Below, piece after piece: positions 14,799 through 22,751 of a DNA stretch of 29,656 bases. Under the pieces are notes generated by a model. The model made no database searches. It was not told where the DNA came from and worked only from the letters and a program-made list of their open reading frames with translations. The stretch is taken from positions 1 to 29,656 of the forward strand of contig CAYXZP010000018.1 of NCBI GenBank assembly GCA_964469485.1, in the 5' to 3' direction. This stretch comes from CAYXZP01 sp964469485 (lineage in GTDB: Bacteria > Desulfobacterota > Binatia > UBA1149 > CAYXZP01). The position numbers were made by a program, and so were the translations under genes. Each line of letters opens with the position of its first letter. Position 1 is the first letter of the stretch.

Positions 14799-16022
14799 TC
14801 AGGCCTCGGCTGCGACCAGGCCGCGGGTGACGGCTAGTTCGAGGCTACGGTCGAGTATGCGGTCGGCGAGAACGGCTTTGGCCACAAGCCCGGTGACCTC
14901 GCGCCGTCCCTGGGTGTCGATGATGACGGCGGAGTTGGTGGTCGTGTCGAAGCCGCTCCCTTCTTCGGTCACGTCGTTTGCCACGATCAGGTCCAACCCC
15001 TTGCCGGTGAGCTTTTTAACGGCGTTGTCGACGAGGTTGTCGGTCTCGGCCGCAAAACCGACCAGCACGCGCTCCCCTCGGGCACGCGCCAAGCCGGCCA
15101 CGATGTCCTCGGTGCGCTCGAGCCGAACCTCGAGGCCCGCCGCGGCCTTCTTGATCTTGGACGGCTCGGTCTTGTGCGCGCGGTAATCGGCTACCGCGGC
15201 CACCATTACGACGAGATCGGAGGCGACAACGTGCGCGCGCATCGCCTCATTCATCTCGGCGGCCGTCTCGACGTGGATCACCCGGCAATTACGCGGCGGG
15301 TCGAGCGCGACCGGTCCCGTCACCAGGGTGACACTGGCACCACGGCGCTGGGCCGCCGCCGCCACGGCATAACCCATGCGTCCGCTCGAACGGTTCGAGA
15401 TGAACCGCACCGGGTCGAGCGCTTCGCGCGTCGGCCCGGCCGAGACCAGGACGGCCAGCCCCTCGAGATCACGCTCCGAAAGCGCGGCCAGCGTCTCTTC
15501 GAGCAGCACCTCGGCGTCGGGCGGCCGGCCCGGGCCTTCGTAGCCGCAGGCCAGCTCGCCGCTGTCGGGTTCGACGATGCGGTGGCCGAAGCCGGCCAGG
15601 CGCTCGAGGTTCTCTCGTACGGCCGGGTGGTCGAGCATGTTGGTGTTCATCGCGGGAGCGACGACCACCGGCGCGGCCGTTGCCAGAATCGCGGCCGTGA
15701 CGATGTCGTCCGCCATGCCGGAGGCCATCCGGGATATCAGATTGGCCGTAGCGGGAGCGACGACCACCACGTCGGCCTCCTCGCTTATCCGGATATGGCC
15801 GATGTCGGCGTCCTGAGAGGCGCTGAGCAGGTCGGTGGCCACACGCTGGCGTGACAGGGTCTGCAGTGTGAGCGGGGATATGAACTCGGTGGCCGCGTGC
15901 GTCATGGCAACCTGGACCGAAGCGCCGGCGGCGATGAACTGGCGCACAAGCTCGGCGCTCTTGTAAGCGGCGATGCCGCCGCCCACGCAAAGCAACACCT
16001 TTTTATTCTCGAGGCTGGTCAT
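14799..16022 (-). CDS. coaBC: bifunctional CoaBC (phosphopantothenate-cysteine ligase / PPC decarboxylase)
   Basis: CoaBC joins cysteine to phosphopantothenate and decarboxylates the product, two steps of CoA synthesis. The N-terminal flavoprotein CoaC half shows GGGIAAYKSAELVRQ, the catalytic His in MTHAATEFISPLT, PATANLISRMASGMADDI, PAMNTNMLDHPAV and the active Cys in ELACGYEGPGRP. The CoaB half starts at VLVSAGPTREALDPVRFISN and has the SSGRMGYA and KIKK elements. The 407-residue length is normal. The frame is open far upstream, but the ATG at 16022 overlaps the stop of the preceding gene (ATGA) and gives the standard MTSLENKKVLLCVGGG start. Confidence 0.96.
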   Translation of the reverse strand: MTSLENKKVLLCVGGGIAAYKSAELVRQFIAAGASVQVAMTHAATEFISPLTLQTLSRQRVATDLLSASQDADIGHIRISEEADVVVVAPATANLISRMASGMADDIVTAAILATAAPVVVAPAMNTNMLDHPAVRENLERLAGFGHRIVEPDSGELACGYEGPGRPPDAEVLLEETLAALSERDLEGLAVLVSAGPTREALDPVRFISNRSSGRMGYAVAAAAQRRGASVTLVTGPVALDPPRNCRVIHVETAAEMNEAMRAHVVASDLVVMVAAVADYRAHKTEPSKIKKAAAGLEVRLERTEDIVAGLARARGERVLVGFAAETDNLVDNAVKKLTGKGLDLIVANDVTEEGSGFDTTTNSAVIIDTQGRREVTGLVAKAVLADRILDRSLELAVTRGLVAAEA

Positions 16023-17050
16023 ACGGAGGGCTCCTGGCGTTGCGCCACGCGGGTCTCCACGCTGCGCAGATCCGAGAAGCTTAACCCTTCGCGCAGCAGA
16101 TATACAAGCCCGAGCCCGATCTGCGTGGCGGCCTGCGTCAAATGGGTCACGATCGAGTAGCTCAGCGCCTTGGTCCCCTCCACTGCGTACACGTGCTCGA
16201 GCGCGATCTTGCAGCCCCACTGGAACTGCCCGACAAAGGCCGGGGCCGAAGGGATGGAGACCGCAAAGGCGACAATGGTCACCAAGGTCACGCCCCCCGG
16301 CAGGAACGGCACGGCGAGTCCCGAGGCGTTCAGTCCGAAGGAAAAGCAAAGGGCGATGGTGAACCAGAGCCACAACGACCACGCCAGCGAAAGCGCGAGC
16401 GCCTTGGGAGAGGAAACCATCGCGATGCCGTCGAGAAACTCATGTTCCATCGCGGCGATGCGCCGGCCGAGACGGCCCGGAAGCTTGTCCCACAAGCGGT
16501 CAAGCAATGGGACCAGCCGTTCTCTGGCGCCGTGCAACACGGCGACCACGACAGCGGCGGCGAGAACCACGAGGCCGGCCGCCGTGGTCAGGCCGCGCAC
16601 TATCTCGGGGACCTCTTCGGTCATGACCACCCAGGATGCGAACAGGAAAAGCACGAAGAGATCGAGGATGCGCTCGAGCAGGACCGTGGCCAGCGCCGTA
16701 CTGAATCCAAGCTCGGTACGCCGGCTTACCAGATAGGGCCTTACGATTTCGCCTATCCTCAAGGGCAGCAACATGTTGGCCATGAAGCCGATCGCGGTGG
16801 CCGAGAAGACCGGTTCAAAAGGTGGGCGCCGGCCGCTCGCGTATTCGAGCAGGAGACGCCAACGCTGGGCTCGAACGACGACGGAATAGAGGCCGACGAG
16901 AACCATGGGTACGAGCCACGCCGCCTTGGTGACCGCCAGCTCGCGCGACAGCCCGCCCCAATCCTCGCCCCTTATGGCCAGATGAAGGAACAGCGCGGAC
17001 AGGCCGAAGCCCACCCCTATTTGCAAATAACGCTTGGCTTTGCCCGTCAT
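16019..17050 (-). CDS. UPF0104 / lysylphosphatidylglycerol synthase TM-like flippase-domain protein
   Basis: This inner-membrane protein has 343 residues and about eight hydrophobic helices, with no soluble catalytic domain. It matches the LPG_synthase_TM (UPF0104, AglD/MprF N-terminal-like) group: helix 1 (YLQIGVGFGLSALFLHLAIRG, in parts), then RAQRWRLLLEYA, GFMANMLLPLRIGEIVRPYL and, near the end, IPSAPAFVGQFQWG. The GEIVRPYL and PSAPAFVG elements are the most conserved parts of this family. Members are linked to lipid or glycolipid flipping, but the substrate is unknown. It lies 22 bases after the ferredoxin gene and overlaps coaBC by 4 bases. Confidence 0.85.
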   Translation of the reverse strand: MTGKAKRYLQIGVGFGLSALFLHLAIRGEDWGGLSRELAVTKAAWLVPMVLVGLYSVVVRAQRWRLLLEYASGRRPPFEPVFSATAIGFMANMLLPLRIGEIVRPYLVSRRTELGFSTALATVLLERILDLFVLFLFASWVVMTEEVPEIVRGLTTAAGLVVLAAAVVVAVLHGARERLVPLLDRLWDKLPGRLGRRIAAMEHEFLDGIAMVSSPKALALSLAWSLWLWFTIALCFSFGLNASGLAVPFLPGGVTLVTIVAFAVSIPSAPAFVGQFQWGCKIALEHVYAVEGTKALSYSIVTHLTQAATQIGLGLVYLLREGLSFSDLRSVETRVAQRQEPSV

Positions 17051-17072
17051 GACGGGAAGGCGGGGCGGACGG

Positions 17073-17420
17073 TCAGTCGCGGAAGCGAGAGGTCGCCGGC
17101 GTGAGTTCTCCCAGCGCGGGCACTTCCTTGTCGGGATGCATCACGCGCGCCCTGTCGAGCAGGACCTCCTCGGTCTCGGGATGCGCCGGGTCCGGTATGC
17201 AGCAATCGACCGGACAGACGGCCGCACACTGTTCCTGGTCGAAGAAACCCACGCACTCGGTGCATTTCTCGGGCACTATGTAATAGAGTTCGTCGCTCAC
17301 CGGCGCGTGCGTGCCGCCGTCCTTTTCCCACTCGACACCGCCTTCGTAGATTGCGGTGTTGGGACATTCCGGCTCGCATGCACCGCAGTTGATGCACTCT
17401 TCCGTTATTATCGTGGCCAT
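17073..17420 (-). CDS. 2[4Fe-4S] ferredoxin, Allochromatium/YfhL type
   Basis: This is a 115-residue electron carrier with two [4Fe-4S] clusters. Cys9, 12, 15 and 19 (CINCGACEPEC) form the first set. Cys53, Cys56, Cys65 and Cys69 form the second set with an eight-residue insertion (CTECVGFFDQEQC), and Cys73/Cys74 give the extra Cys after the CPVDCC motif. This spacing is that of the low-potential Alvin-type ferredoxins. A C-terminal tail of about 40 residues (EEVLLDRARVMHPDK) is helical and charged. I chose the ATG at 17420, giving MATIITEECI. It is the first gene of a three-gene unit with the membrane protein and coaBC, and the reason for that association is not evident. Confidence 0.92.
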   Translation of the reverse strand: MATIITEECINCGACEPECPNTAIYEGGVEWEKDGGTHAPVSDELYYIVPEKCTECVGFFDQEQCAAVCPVDCCIPDPAHPETEEVLLDRARVMHPDKEVPALGELTPATSRFRD

Positions 17421-17466
17421 GGTCGCTCGTGCCGAAGCGTGGCACAGCATCCGCGACTAGTAAAGC

Positions 17467-17496
17467 TTGACAGGAGCGCGTCCCGGCGGATATGTG
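17467..17496 (+). promoter_or_regulatory. candidate sigma-70 promoter for the polyprenyl synthase
   Basis: A consensus -35 box TTGACA (17467-17472) is followed after 18 bases by TATGTG (17491-17496). Transcription would start near 17503. The first ATG of the open frame (17492) lies inside the -10 box, so if this promoter is real, translation must begin at the ATG at 17513. Confidence 0.4.
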
Positions 17497-17512
17497 CATC
17501 GCGCCGAACACC

Positions 17513-18511
17513 ATGAACAAGACGTTCGCGGCAAGCTCCGAAAGCGATACCGCGGCTGTCGTCGATGCCGCCCTGTTGACGGTCGCCGACGAACTTGCCG
17601 CGGTCGAAACACGCATCGCAGAGGTGTTGTGCTCGCGTGAGCCGCGCATCACGGAGATCGCCCATTACTTGATCGAGGCCGGCGGCAAGCGCGTACGGCC
17701 GGCCGTGGCCTTGCTCGTCTTTCGCGCCTGCGGCGGCGGCGATGCGCGCGATGTCGTCGACCTGTCCGTCGCGCTCGAACTGATCCACAGCGCGACCCTC
17801 CTGCACGACGACATAATCGACTCGAGCGACACGCGGCGCGGCAAAGCTGCCGCCCCCCGGCGCTTCGGTATGCCCGACACCCTGGTGACCGGCGACTTCC
17901 TGTTCAGCCGCGCTTTCGAGATATGCGGACGTTTCGAGGAGCAGGTGGTATCCTGGGCCGCCGACGCCTGCGTTCAACTGACCGAGGGCGAAGTCCTGCA
18001 GCGACGCTTCCGGCGCAACCCGGCCGTTACCGAGAAGGATTATCTCGAGATCATCTCGCGCAAGACGGCTTCGTTGTTCTCGGCCGGCGCCCGCATCGCC
18101 TGTCACCTGGCCGGCGCCGCCGCCGACAAGGTCGACACACTGGCAGGCTGCGGCCACGAGATAGGCCTGGCCTTCCAGATCATCGACGACGTCCTCGACG
18201 TGAGCGGGCAGGAAGAGGCCACGGGCAAGAGGCCCGGCACAGACATAATCGACGGCAACCCTTCCCTGCCTGTCGTATGGGGGCTCGAACTGGAGGCTGT
18301 GGCAAGGGCTTTCGCCGACAGTGACCCCGACGAGAATACGGTCAGTGGCGCGATTGCCGCCATCGAGGCTGCCGGCATTCCGGCAAAGGCGCGCAGCCTG
18401 GCCCGTGGCCATGCCGAAAAGGCCGAAGCGGTGGTCGAAGGCCTTGGCGGGTCCGAACACCGGCAAGCGCTGCTGTCACTAATCGCGGCCCTGGTCGACC
18501 GCGACTCCTGA
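17513..18511 (+). CDS. ispB: long-chain polyprenyl diphosphate synthase (IspB type)
   Basis: This all-helical trans-isoprenyl diphosphate synthase extends allylic diphosphates with IPP to make the quinone side chain. Counting from 17513, it has 332 residues. It shows GGKRVRP, the first Asp-rich motif in LLHDDIIDSSDTRRG and the second in FQIIDDVLDVSG, with the GDFLFS and KTASLFS elements between. Small residues (Ala/Thr) at positions -5 and -4 before the first DD, as in E. coli IspB, point to a long product (C40 or so) and not farnesyl diphosphate. An upstream ATG at 17492 would add seven residues, but it overlaps a good -10 box. The gene is divergent from the ferredoxin gene and ends 7 bases from the opposing exchanger gene. 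Confidence 0.93.
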   Translation: MNKTFAASSESDTAAVVDAALLTVADELAAVETRIAEVLCSREPRITEIAHYLIEAGGKRVRPAVALLVFRACGGGDARDVVDLSVALELIHSATLLHDDIIDSSDTRRGKAAAPRRFGMPDTLVTGDFLFSRAFEICGRFEEQVVSWAADACVQLTEGEVLQRRFRRNPAVTEKDYLEIISRKTASLFSAGARIACHLAGAAADKVDTLAGCGHEIGLAFQIIDDVLDVSGQEEATGKRPGTDIIDGNPSLPVVWGLELEAVARAFADSDPDENTVSGAIAAIEAAGIPAKARSLARGHAEKAEAVVEGLGGSEHRQALLSLIAALVDRDS

Positions 18512-18518
18512 TCTTGTC

Positions 18519-19712
18519 CTAGCGGTATCGGCCGCTCAACAGGGAGACGATCGCATCACGGCGCCCGGAACTTGCGAGCAGCACGGCTGCGGCCGCTCCG
18601 AAATAGATCCAAACGAAGGCGGTACGCGCCCCAGTGCTCGGCATGGCAAGCTGGAGCGTAAAGAGAACGGCCAGGGCCAAGGCCGCCAAGCGGCCGAGTC
18701 TCATGCCGGCCAGCAGCACGACGCCGAACAGCGATTGCGCTCCGGTAAGCAGTATCTCCGAAGACTGCCGGGCGTCGAGCTGCATCGGCGCAGCGGAGGC
18801 GCCGGAGATCGCATAGGCCACGGGCAGCGCGCCCACGAGCAGTGTCCATTGATTGACCTTGGAAGAGAGCAAGGTGGCAAACCCGGCCGTGGCTTTGAGC
18901 CGCAAAGCGAAGAGCACGGCGATGATGAACTCGGGCGCCTCCGAGGCCAGGGGCGCCAGCCACTGCACGAGGATGAACTCATCGATCCCGAGCCTGTGGC
19001 CCGCGCCGAGCAAAGCTTCGGCGAAGGGCTCGGCCGCCCACACGATGGTGAAGGCCGCGGCCACGAACATCGCCGCCGTAACGGCACGCCGGCGACCGTC
19101 CGGCAGGCGGCCGATGGCGGCGGCCGGGCCCGCCAACGCGGGCTCCACGTGTTCGGCGCCGGCCGCCGATCTTATGTAGGCGATGAAGATGCCGGCCAAC
19201 ACCACAGCATCGAGAAGGCCGAGACTGCCCTTTATCGGAATGATGAAGCAGTACAGCGTTGCAAACAGCAAGAAGCGTAGTTCGTTGCGCTGCCCGCTGT
19301 CCAGCTCGATGGCGGTCCGACCCGAGCGCAGCGCGTAGGCCGCCAGCACCAAGGGCCAGCCCAGCCCTATCAGTATGCGGTTGGCGCCGGTCATGTTGGC
19401 GGTCGCGTACTGCGTGTAAGACGGGTCCTTACCGGCCTCCCACGCAAAGTAGAGGTCTACAGCGTACTCTGGGAGCACGGCGATGAAGGCCAGAAAGGCG
19501 AAAGAGAGAGAGGCGGGTATGTCGATCTGTACCGCTTCGGCCGCCCACGAGAGAAAGAAGGCGGCACCGAAGATGCCCGCCCCAGCCGATACGGCGATCG
19601 CGAACGGAGCTTGTTCGGGGTCCGGCCCGCAGCCGAGCACGATAACGGCCTGTGCCATCATCGCGACGGCGGTGGCCACGGATGCCAGGTCGCGCCCGTT
19701 GGTGACGGTCAT
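18519..19712 (-). CDS. CaCA-family cation/Ca2+ exchanger
   Basis: This inner-membrane antiporter of 397 residues has about ten or eleven helices arranged as two Na_Ca_ex repeats. The alpha-1 region reads AVLPEYAVDLYFAW with the following TGANRILIGLGWP. The alpha-2 region reads LASEAPEFIIAVLFALR with SSKVNQWTLLVGALP. Each repeat keeps the Pro-Glu pair that binds the cation in this superfamily. The direction and ion (Ca2+/H+ or Ca2+/Na+) cannot be decided. A cytoplasmic loop between the repeats contains SAAGAEHVEPALAGP and is short. It stands alone, with a small unknown gene upstream on the same strand after 55 bases. Confidence 0.86.
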   Translation of the reverse strand: MTVTNGRDLASVATAVAMMAQAVIVLGCGPDPEQAPFAIAVSAGAGIFGAAFFLSWAAEAVQIDIPASLSFAFLAFIAVLPEYAVDLYFAWEAGKDPSYTQYATANMTGANRILIGLGWPLVLAAYALRSGRTAIELDSGQRNELRFLLFATLYCFIIPIKGSLGLLDAVVLAGIFIAYIRSAAGAEHVEPALAGPAAAIGRLPDGRRRAVTAAMFVAAAFTIVWAAEPFAEALLGAGHRLGIDEFILVQWLAPLASEAPEFIIAVLFALRLKATAGFATLLSSKVNQWTLLVGALPVAYAISGASAAPMQLDARQSSEILLTGAQSLFGVVLLAGMRLGRLAALALAVLFTLQLAMPSTGARTAFVWIYFGAAAAVLLASSGRRDAIVSLLSGRYR

Positions 19713-19767
19713 CGCTAAGTTGTAACGGAGCCGGCCCGGCTACGCGACTTCGCCCGGCGCCCGGAGC

Positions 19768-20001
19768 CTAATTCGCCAGGGTCTTCTCGGAGCGGTTGGC
19801 CTCCCAGATCGCTCTCAGGAGACGCTCGAGCACGACGAACTCGCGGTTCATCTCCAACATGGCATCGACGGCCCTGGCCAGTTCATCCTCGTTCTTGCTC
19901 GGAGGAACTTCGGCGACCTCCTTGGCCGCCGATAAAAGGCCGTCGGATGCGCGACGGATGTGGATCGCCAATTGGGTAAAACTTTCGTTGTCTATGACCA
20001 T
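19768..20001 (-). CDS. small helical protein of unknown function
   Basis: I do not recognise this 77-residue protein. It is soluble and almost wholly helical by eye, with two amphipathic stretches, SFTQLAIHIRRASDGLLSAA and VDAMLEMNREFVVLERLLRA, separated by a PPSKNEDE linker. This looks like a two-helix hairpin or a dimerising coiled coil. There are no Cys, no signal peptide and no membrane helix. I chose the ATG at 20001; the frame is open 34 codons further up, but that part is Arg/Pro/Cys-rich and looks non-coding. It is divergent from the oxidoreductase at 20147 and upstream of the exchanger gene. Confidence 0.6.
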   Translation of the reverse strand: MVIDNESFTQLAIHIRRASDGLLSAAKEVAEVPPSKNEDELARAVDAMLEMNREFVVLERLLRAIWEANRSEKTLAN

Positions 20002-20146
20002 GGCCGGATGTCTCGCAAGCCGCGTGCCACAACAGGGCCCCGAACCACGGCGTTCTTGTGTGGCTTGACGCACAGAGCTGGACAGCGCTGGACAGGCCGG
20101 CACCGCCCGCTACGCACACGCCAAGGCCCTTGTCACAACAACGCGC

Positions 20147-21196
20147 ATGGTATGGCCTGCACCCTCCGCCGTGATCAAGCTCGATACAGGTCTAGAGGGC
20201 CTCTCGCCCTCTTCGATGGCCTCTTCGGCCCGCCGGGCCGAAGAACTGGGTTTTGCCGGCCTCATGACGGCCGAGGCCTCCCACGAGCCTTACCTGCCGC
20301 TCATGCTCGCCGCCGAGCACACCGAGCGCATCGACCTGCTCACCGGCATAGCCCTGGCCTTCACACGAAGCCCGATGACCACCGCATATACGGCCTGGGA
20401 CCTACAGCGTTACACCAAAGGGCGCTTCATCCTCGGGCTGGGCACTCAGATCAAAGCGCACAACGAAAAGCGATTCAGTGTGCCCTGGGACCGTCCGGGC
20501 CCGCGCTTGCGCGACCTGGTTCTGTCCTTGAGGGCGATCTGGGATTGCTGGCAGAACGGCGGGCGCCTGCGTCACGAGGGCGAGTTCTACAAGTTCAGCC
20601 TCATGACCCCGTTCTTCAACCCCGGACCCCAGGAGCATCCCGGGGTTCCCGTCTATATAGCCGGCGTCAACCCTTACATGTGCCGGCTCGCCGGCGAGCT
20701 GTGCGACGGCTTCCATGTGCACCCCATCCACACCGTCAAGTATCTGACAGAGGTCGTGCGTCCCTTGGTGGCCGAAGGCGCCGCGCGTTCCGGCCGCGAC
20801 CCGGCCGAGGTCAAGTATGTCAGCGGGTGTTTCGTCGTGTTCGCCGACAGTGACGAAGAGCGCGAACGCTGGACCGGTGTGACCAAACAGCAGATCGCTT
20901 TCTATGCCTCCACGCCCGCGTACAAGAGCATACTGGCCGTGCACGGTTGGGAAGAGCTCGGCCCGCGGCTGACCGAGCTTTCCAAGGCCGGCAAGTGGGA
21001 GGACATGGCATCGCTCGTAAGCGATGAGATGTTATCCGTGATGGCCGTCATCGGCCGCCGCGACGAGATCGCCGCCAAGCTGATCGGCAAATACAGCGGT
21101 CTGCTCGATCGCATCACCCTGTACTGTGGGCGTGATGCTTGCGGGGATGATTGGTGGTCGGACTTGGCGACGCGTTTGGCCGCCGGCCAGGCCTAA
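20147..21196 (+). CDS. luciferase-like (LLM) oxidoreductase, F420-dependent type, copy 1
   Basis: This is a TIM-barrel flavin/F420 oxidoreductase of about 349 residues, close to the TIGR03617 group. Family elements are RRAEELGFAGLMTAEASHEPYLP, LTGIALAFTRSPMTTAYTAWDL (in parts), GRFILGLGTQIKAH, the RAIWDCWQNGG turn and PFFNPGP. Members are assigned to coenzyme F420, but neither cofactor nor substrate is proved by sequence alone. It is a paralogue of the gene at 26737. That copy begins directly at its first strand, which suggests that the true start here may be the GTG at 20171 (MIKLDTGLEG) instead of 20147. Its stop overlaps the opposing ATPase gene's stop (shared CTA). Confidence 0.88.
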   Translation: MVWPAPSAVIKLDTGLEGLSPSSMASSARRAEELGFAGLMTAEASHEPYLPLMLAAEHTERIDLLTGIALAFTRSPMTTAYTAWDLQRYTKGRFILGLGTQIKAHNEKRFSVPWDRPGPRLRDLVLSLRAIWDCWQNGGRLRHEGEFYKFSLMTPFFNPGPQEHPGVPVYIAGVNPYMCRLAGELCDGFHVHPIHTVKYLTEVVRPLVAEGAARSGRDPAEVKYVSGCFVVFADSDEERERWTGVTKQQIAFYASTPAYKSILAVHGWEELGPRLTELSKAGKWEDMASLVSDEMLSVMAVIGRRDEIAAKLIGKYSGLLDRITLYCGRDACGDDWWSDLATRLAAGQA

Positions 21197-22701
21197 GGTT
21201 CGATCCGCTTTACGTAGGTGGAAAAGCCCTTGCCCGCCAGGGCCTTGGCCTGCCGCCTTGCCTCGGTCGCGGTGGCGAAGCTCCCGCTAAGGACACGATA
21301 GACCGACACTCCGCCGCTAGAGTCGACCTCGACGCGGCCGTTCTTGAGACCGCGGCCAGCCATGCGCGCGACCAGCTTGTCGGCGTTGGCCTCGGTGCGG
21401 AAGGCGCCGAGCTGAATCGCGAAGCTATGGGTGAGCTTTTTCTTGACGTCGTCGATGGCGGCCGCCAGCGGCGCCACCGGCAGCTTGCCGCCGGCCACGA
21501 CACGGTCCTTGGCCGGCCTTGGCGCCGGCCGCGAAGCCAGCTGCGGCGCTACCACCGGCCGCGGCCGGGCGGGCACCGCCTTCGGTGGGGCCGGCGCCGG
21601 TTTCTTTTTTACTTCCGGCACGGGCGAACGTAGCAGCGCGAGCTTGGCTATGGCTGGCGGATTGGCCGGCGGCTGCGAGACAGTGTCCTCACCCACCACG
21701 ATGGCCAGCGGAGCCGCTTCCAGCCCGGCATTGACAGGACCGCCCCCGCTCTCGTCGTCCGTGCTCAGCGCGGCCGCGAAACCGATGACGAGGGCGAGCA
21801 GTCCGGCGGCCCAGATGCCCATGCGCCTGCGGTTGGCCGCCGGCGCCGTGTCGCGGGGCTGCGCGGGCTCGGCCTCCCCTTCTGTGTCCGCGGCCGGCGT
21901 GTGGGGTTTGGCCAGGGTCTGTGGAGAAACCTTGCGAGCACCGCTGGCGGCCGCGTGTTCGAGCGCGGTCTTGCACAGCGTGTTGAGCCTGGCCGGCAGT
22001 CCACCCGCCTCTTGCACGATACTGCTGAGCGCGTCCTCGTTGAACACCTTCTCCACCGTGCCGCCGGCGCGGGTTATGCGCTCGGCGATGTAGCGAAAGG
22101 AATCTTCCGGGCCGATCCTGTCCATGCGGCAGACCTGCACTAGATAACGCAGTACGCTGCGGTCGCCGGCTGCGTTGATGCGGTCGAGGAGTTCCGGCCG
22201 CCCGACCAGCAAGAGGTGAAGCCTGGAGGGCGCGGCGGGGTCCTTGGGGAACATCTGTGCGAGACGCTCTATGGTCTTGGCGGGCAGGAGGTGGGCGTCG
22301 TCGATGACGATGAGCGTACTCTTGCCCTTGGCGGCGTTGGCCTTGGCCATATCGCGGACCGTGCCCGCGAGGTGCTTGTCCCCGGCCTGTCCCACCTCCG
22401 ACCCGTTGGCGGCCGAGAGCTGCTCGATGGCCTCGGTCAGAACTCCCCTCAGCCCGGGGCCGCACTCCGGAAGATAGGCGTGAACCGTGGCTTCTCCGAG
22501 GCGTTCGGCAAGGCCGCTTACGAGCGCGGACTTGCCCATCCCGGACTCGCCGACCAGGACGAGGATGCCCTGGGGGGTCTTCAGTCCGGCCCGCAACTCG
22601 GCCAGGAGCGAGGCCTGGGCTTCGAATAGAACTGTATCGTCCGGGCGCGGGGACTCGGTTTCGAAAGGGTGGCCGTCAAGTCCGAAGATGGATGGGTCCA
22701 T
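21193..22701 (-). CDS. DamX-like protein: ExeA-type AAA ATPase, membrane helix, SPOR domain
   Basis: This is a three-part inner-membrane protein of 502 residues. The cytoplasmic N-terminus (about 1-260) is an ExeA/GspA-type AAA ATPase with Walker A GESGMGKS at 51-58 and Walker B IVIDDAH at 131-137, both intact. One helix follows at about 294-313. A Pro/Ala/Lys-rich periplasmic linker (about 315-425) leads to a C-terminal SPOR domain (about 428-502; FAIQLGAFRTEANADKLV ... YRVLSGSFATATEARRQ), which binds denuded peptidoglycan at division sites. The architecture resembles E. coli DamX. The start MDPSIFGLDGHPFE is the usual ExeA opening, so I chose the ATG at 22701 over a frame open 118 codons further. 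It lies 50 bases after holA on the same strand. Confidence 0.9.
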   Translation of the reverse strand: MDPSIFGLDGHPFETESPRPDDTVLFEAQASLLAELRAGLKTPQGILVLVGESGMGKSALVSGLAERLGEATVHAYLPECGPGLRGVLTEAIEQLSAANGSEVGQAGDKHLAGTVRDMAKANAAKGKSTLIVIDDAHLLPAKTIERLAQMFPKDPAAPSRLHLLLVGRPELLDRINAAGDRSVLRYLVQVCRMDRIGPEDSFRYIAERITRAGGTVEKVFNEDALSSIVQEAGGLPARLNTLCKTALEHAAASGARKVSPQTLAKPHTPAADTEGEAEPAQPRDTAPAANRRRMGIWAAGLLALVIGFAAALSTDDESGGGPVNAGLEAAPLAIVVGEDTVSQPPANPPAIAKLALLRSPVPEVKKKPAPAPPKAVPARPRPVVAPQLASRPAPRPAKDRVVAGGKLPVAPLAAAIDDVKKKLTHSFAIQLGAFRTEANADKLVARMAGRGLKNGRVEVDSSGGVSVYRVLSGSFATATEARRQAKALAGKGFSTYVKRIEP

Positions 22702-22751
22702 CAGTTCAGAACACTTCCCCGGCGCGGAGCCTAGCACAGGCCGGTCTGGGT

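Noticed and set aside
20077..20095. Direct repeat of GCTGGACAG with one base between copies
   Set aside because: There are only two 9-base copies, with no matching third copy or promoter elements nearby. It is too short to support an operator or iteron.
20002..20146. 145-base gap searched for a tRNA, small RNA or promoter
   Set aside because: There is no cloverleaf. A TTGACG at 20065 has no usable -10 box at the right distance. A bulged GCCACA/TGTGGC stem is too weak to call.
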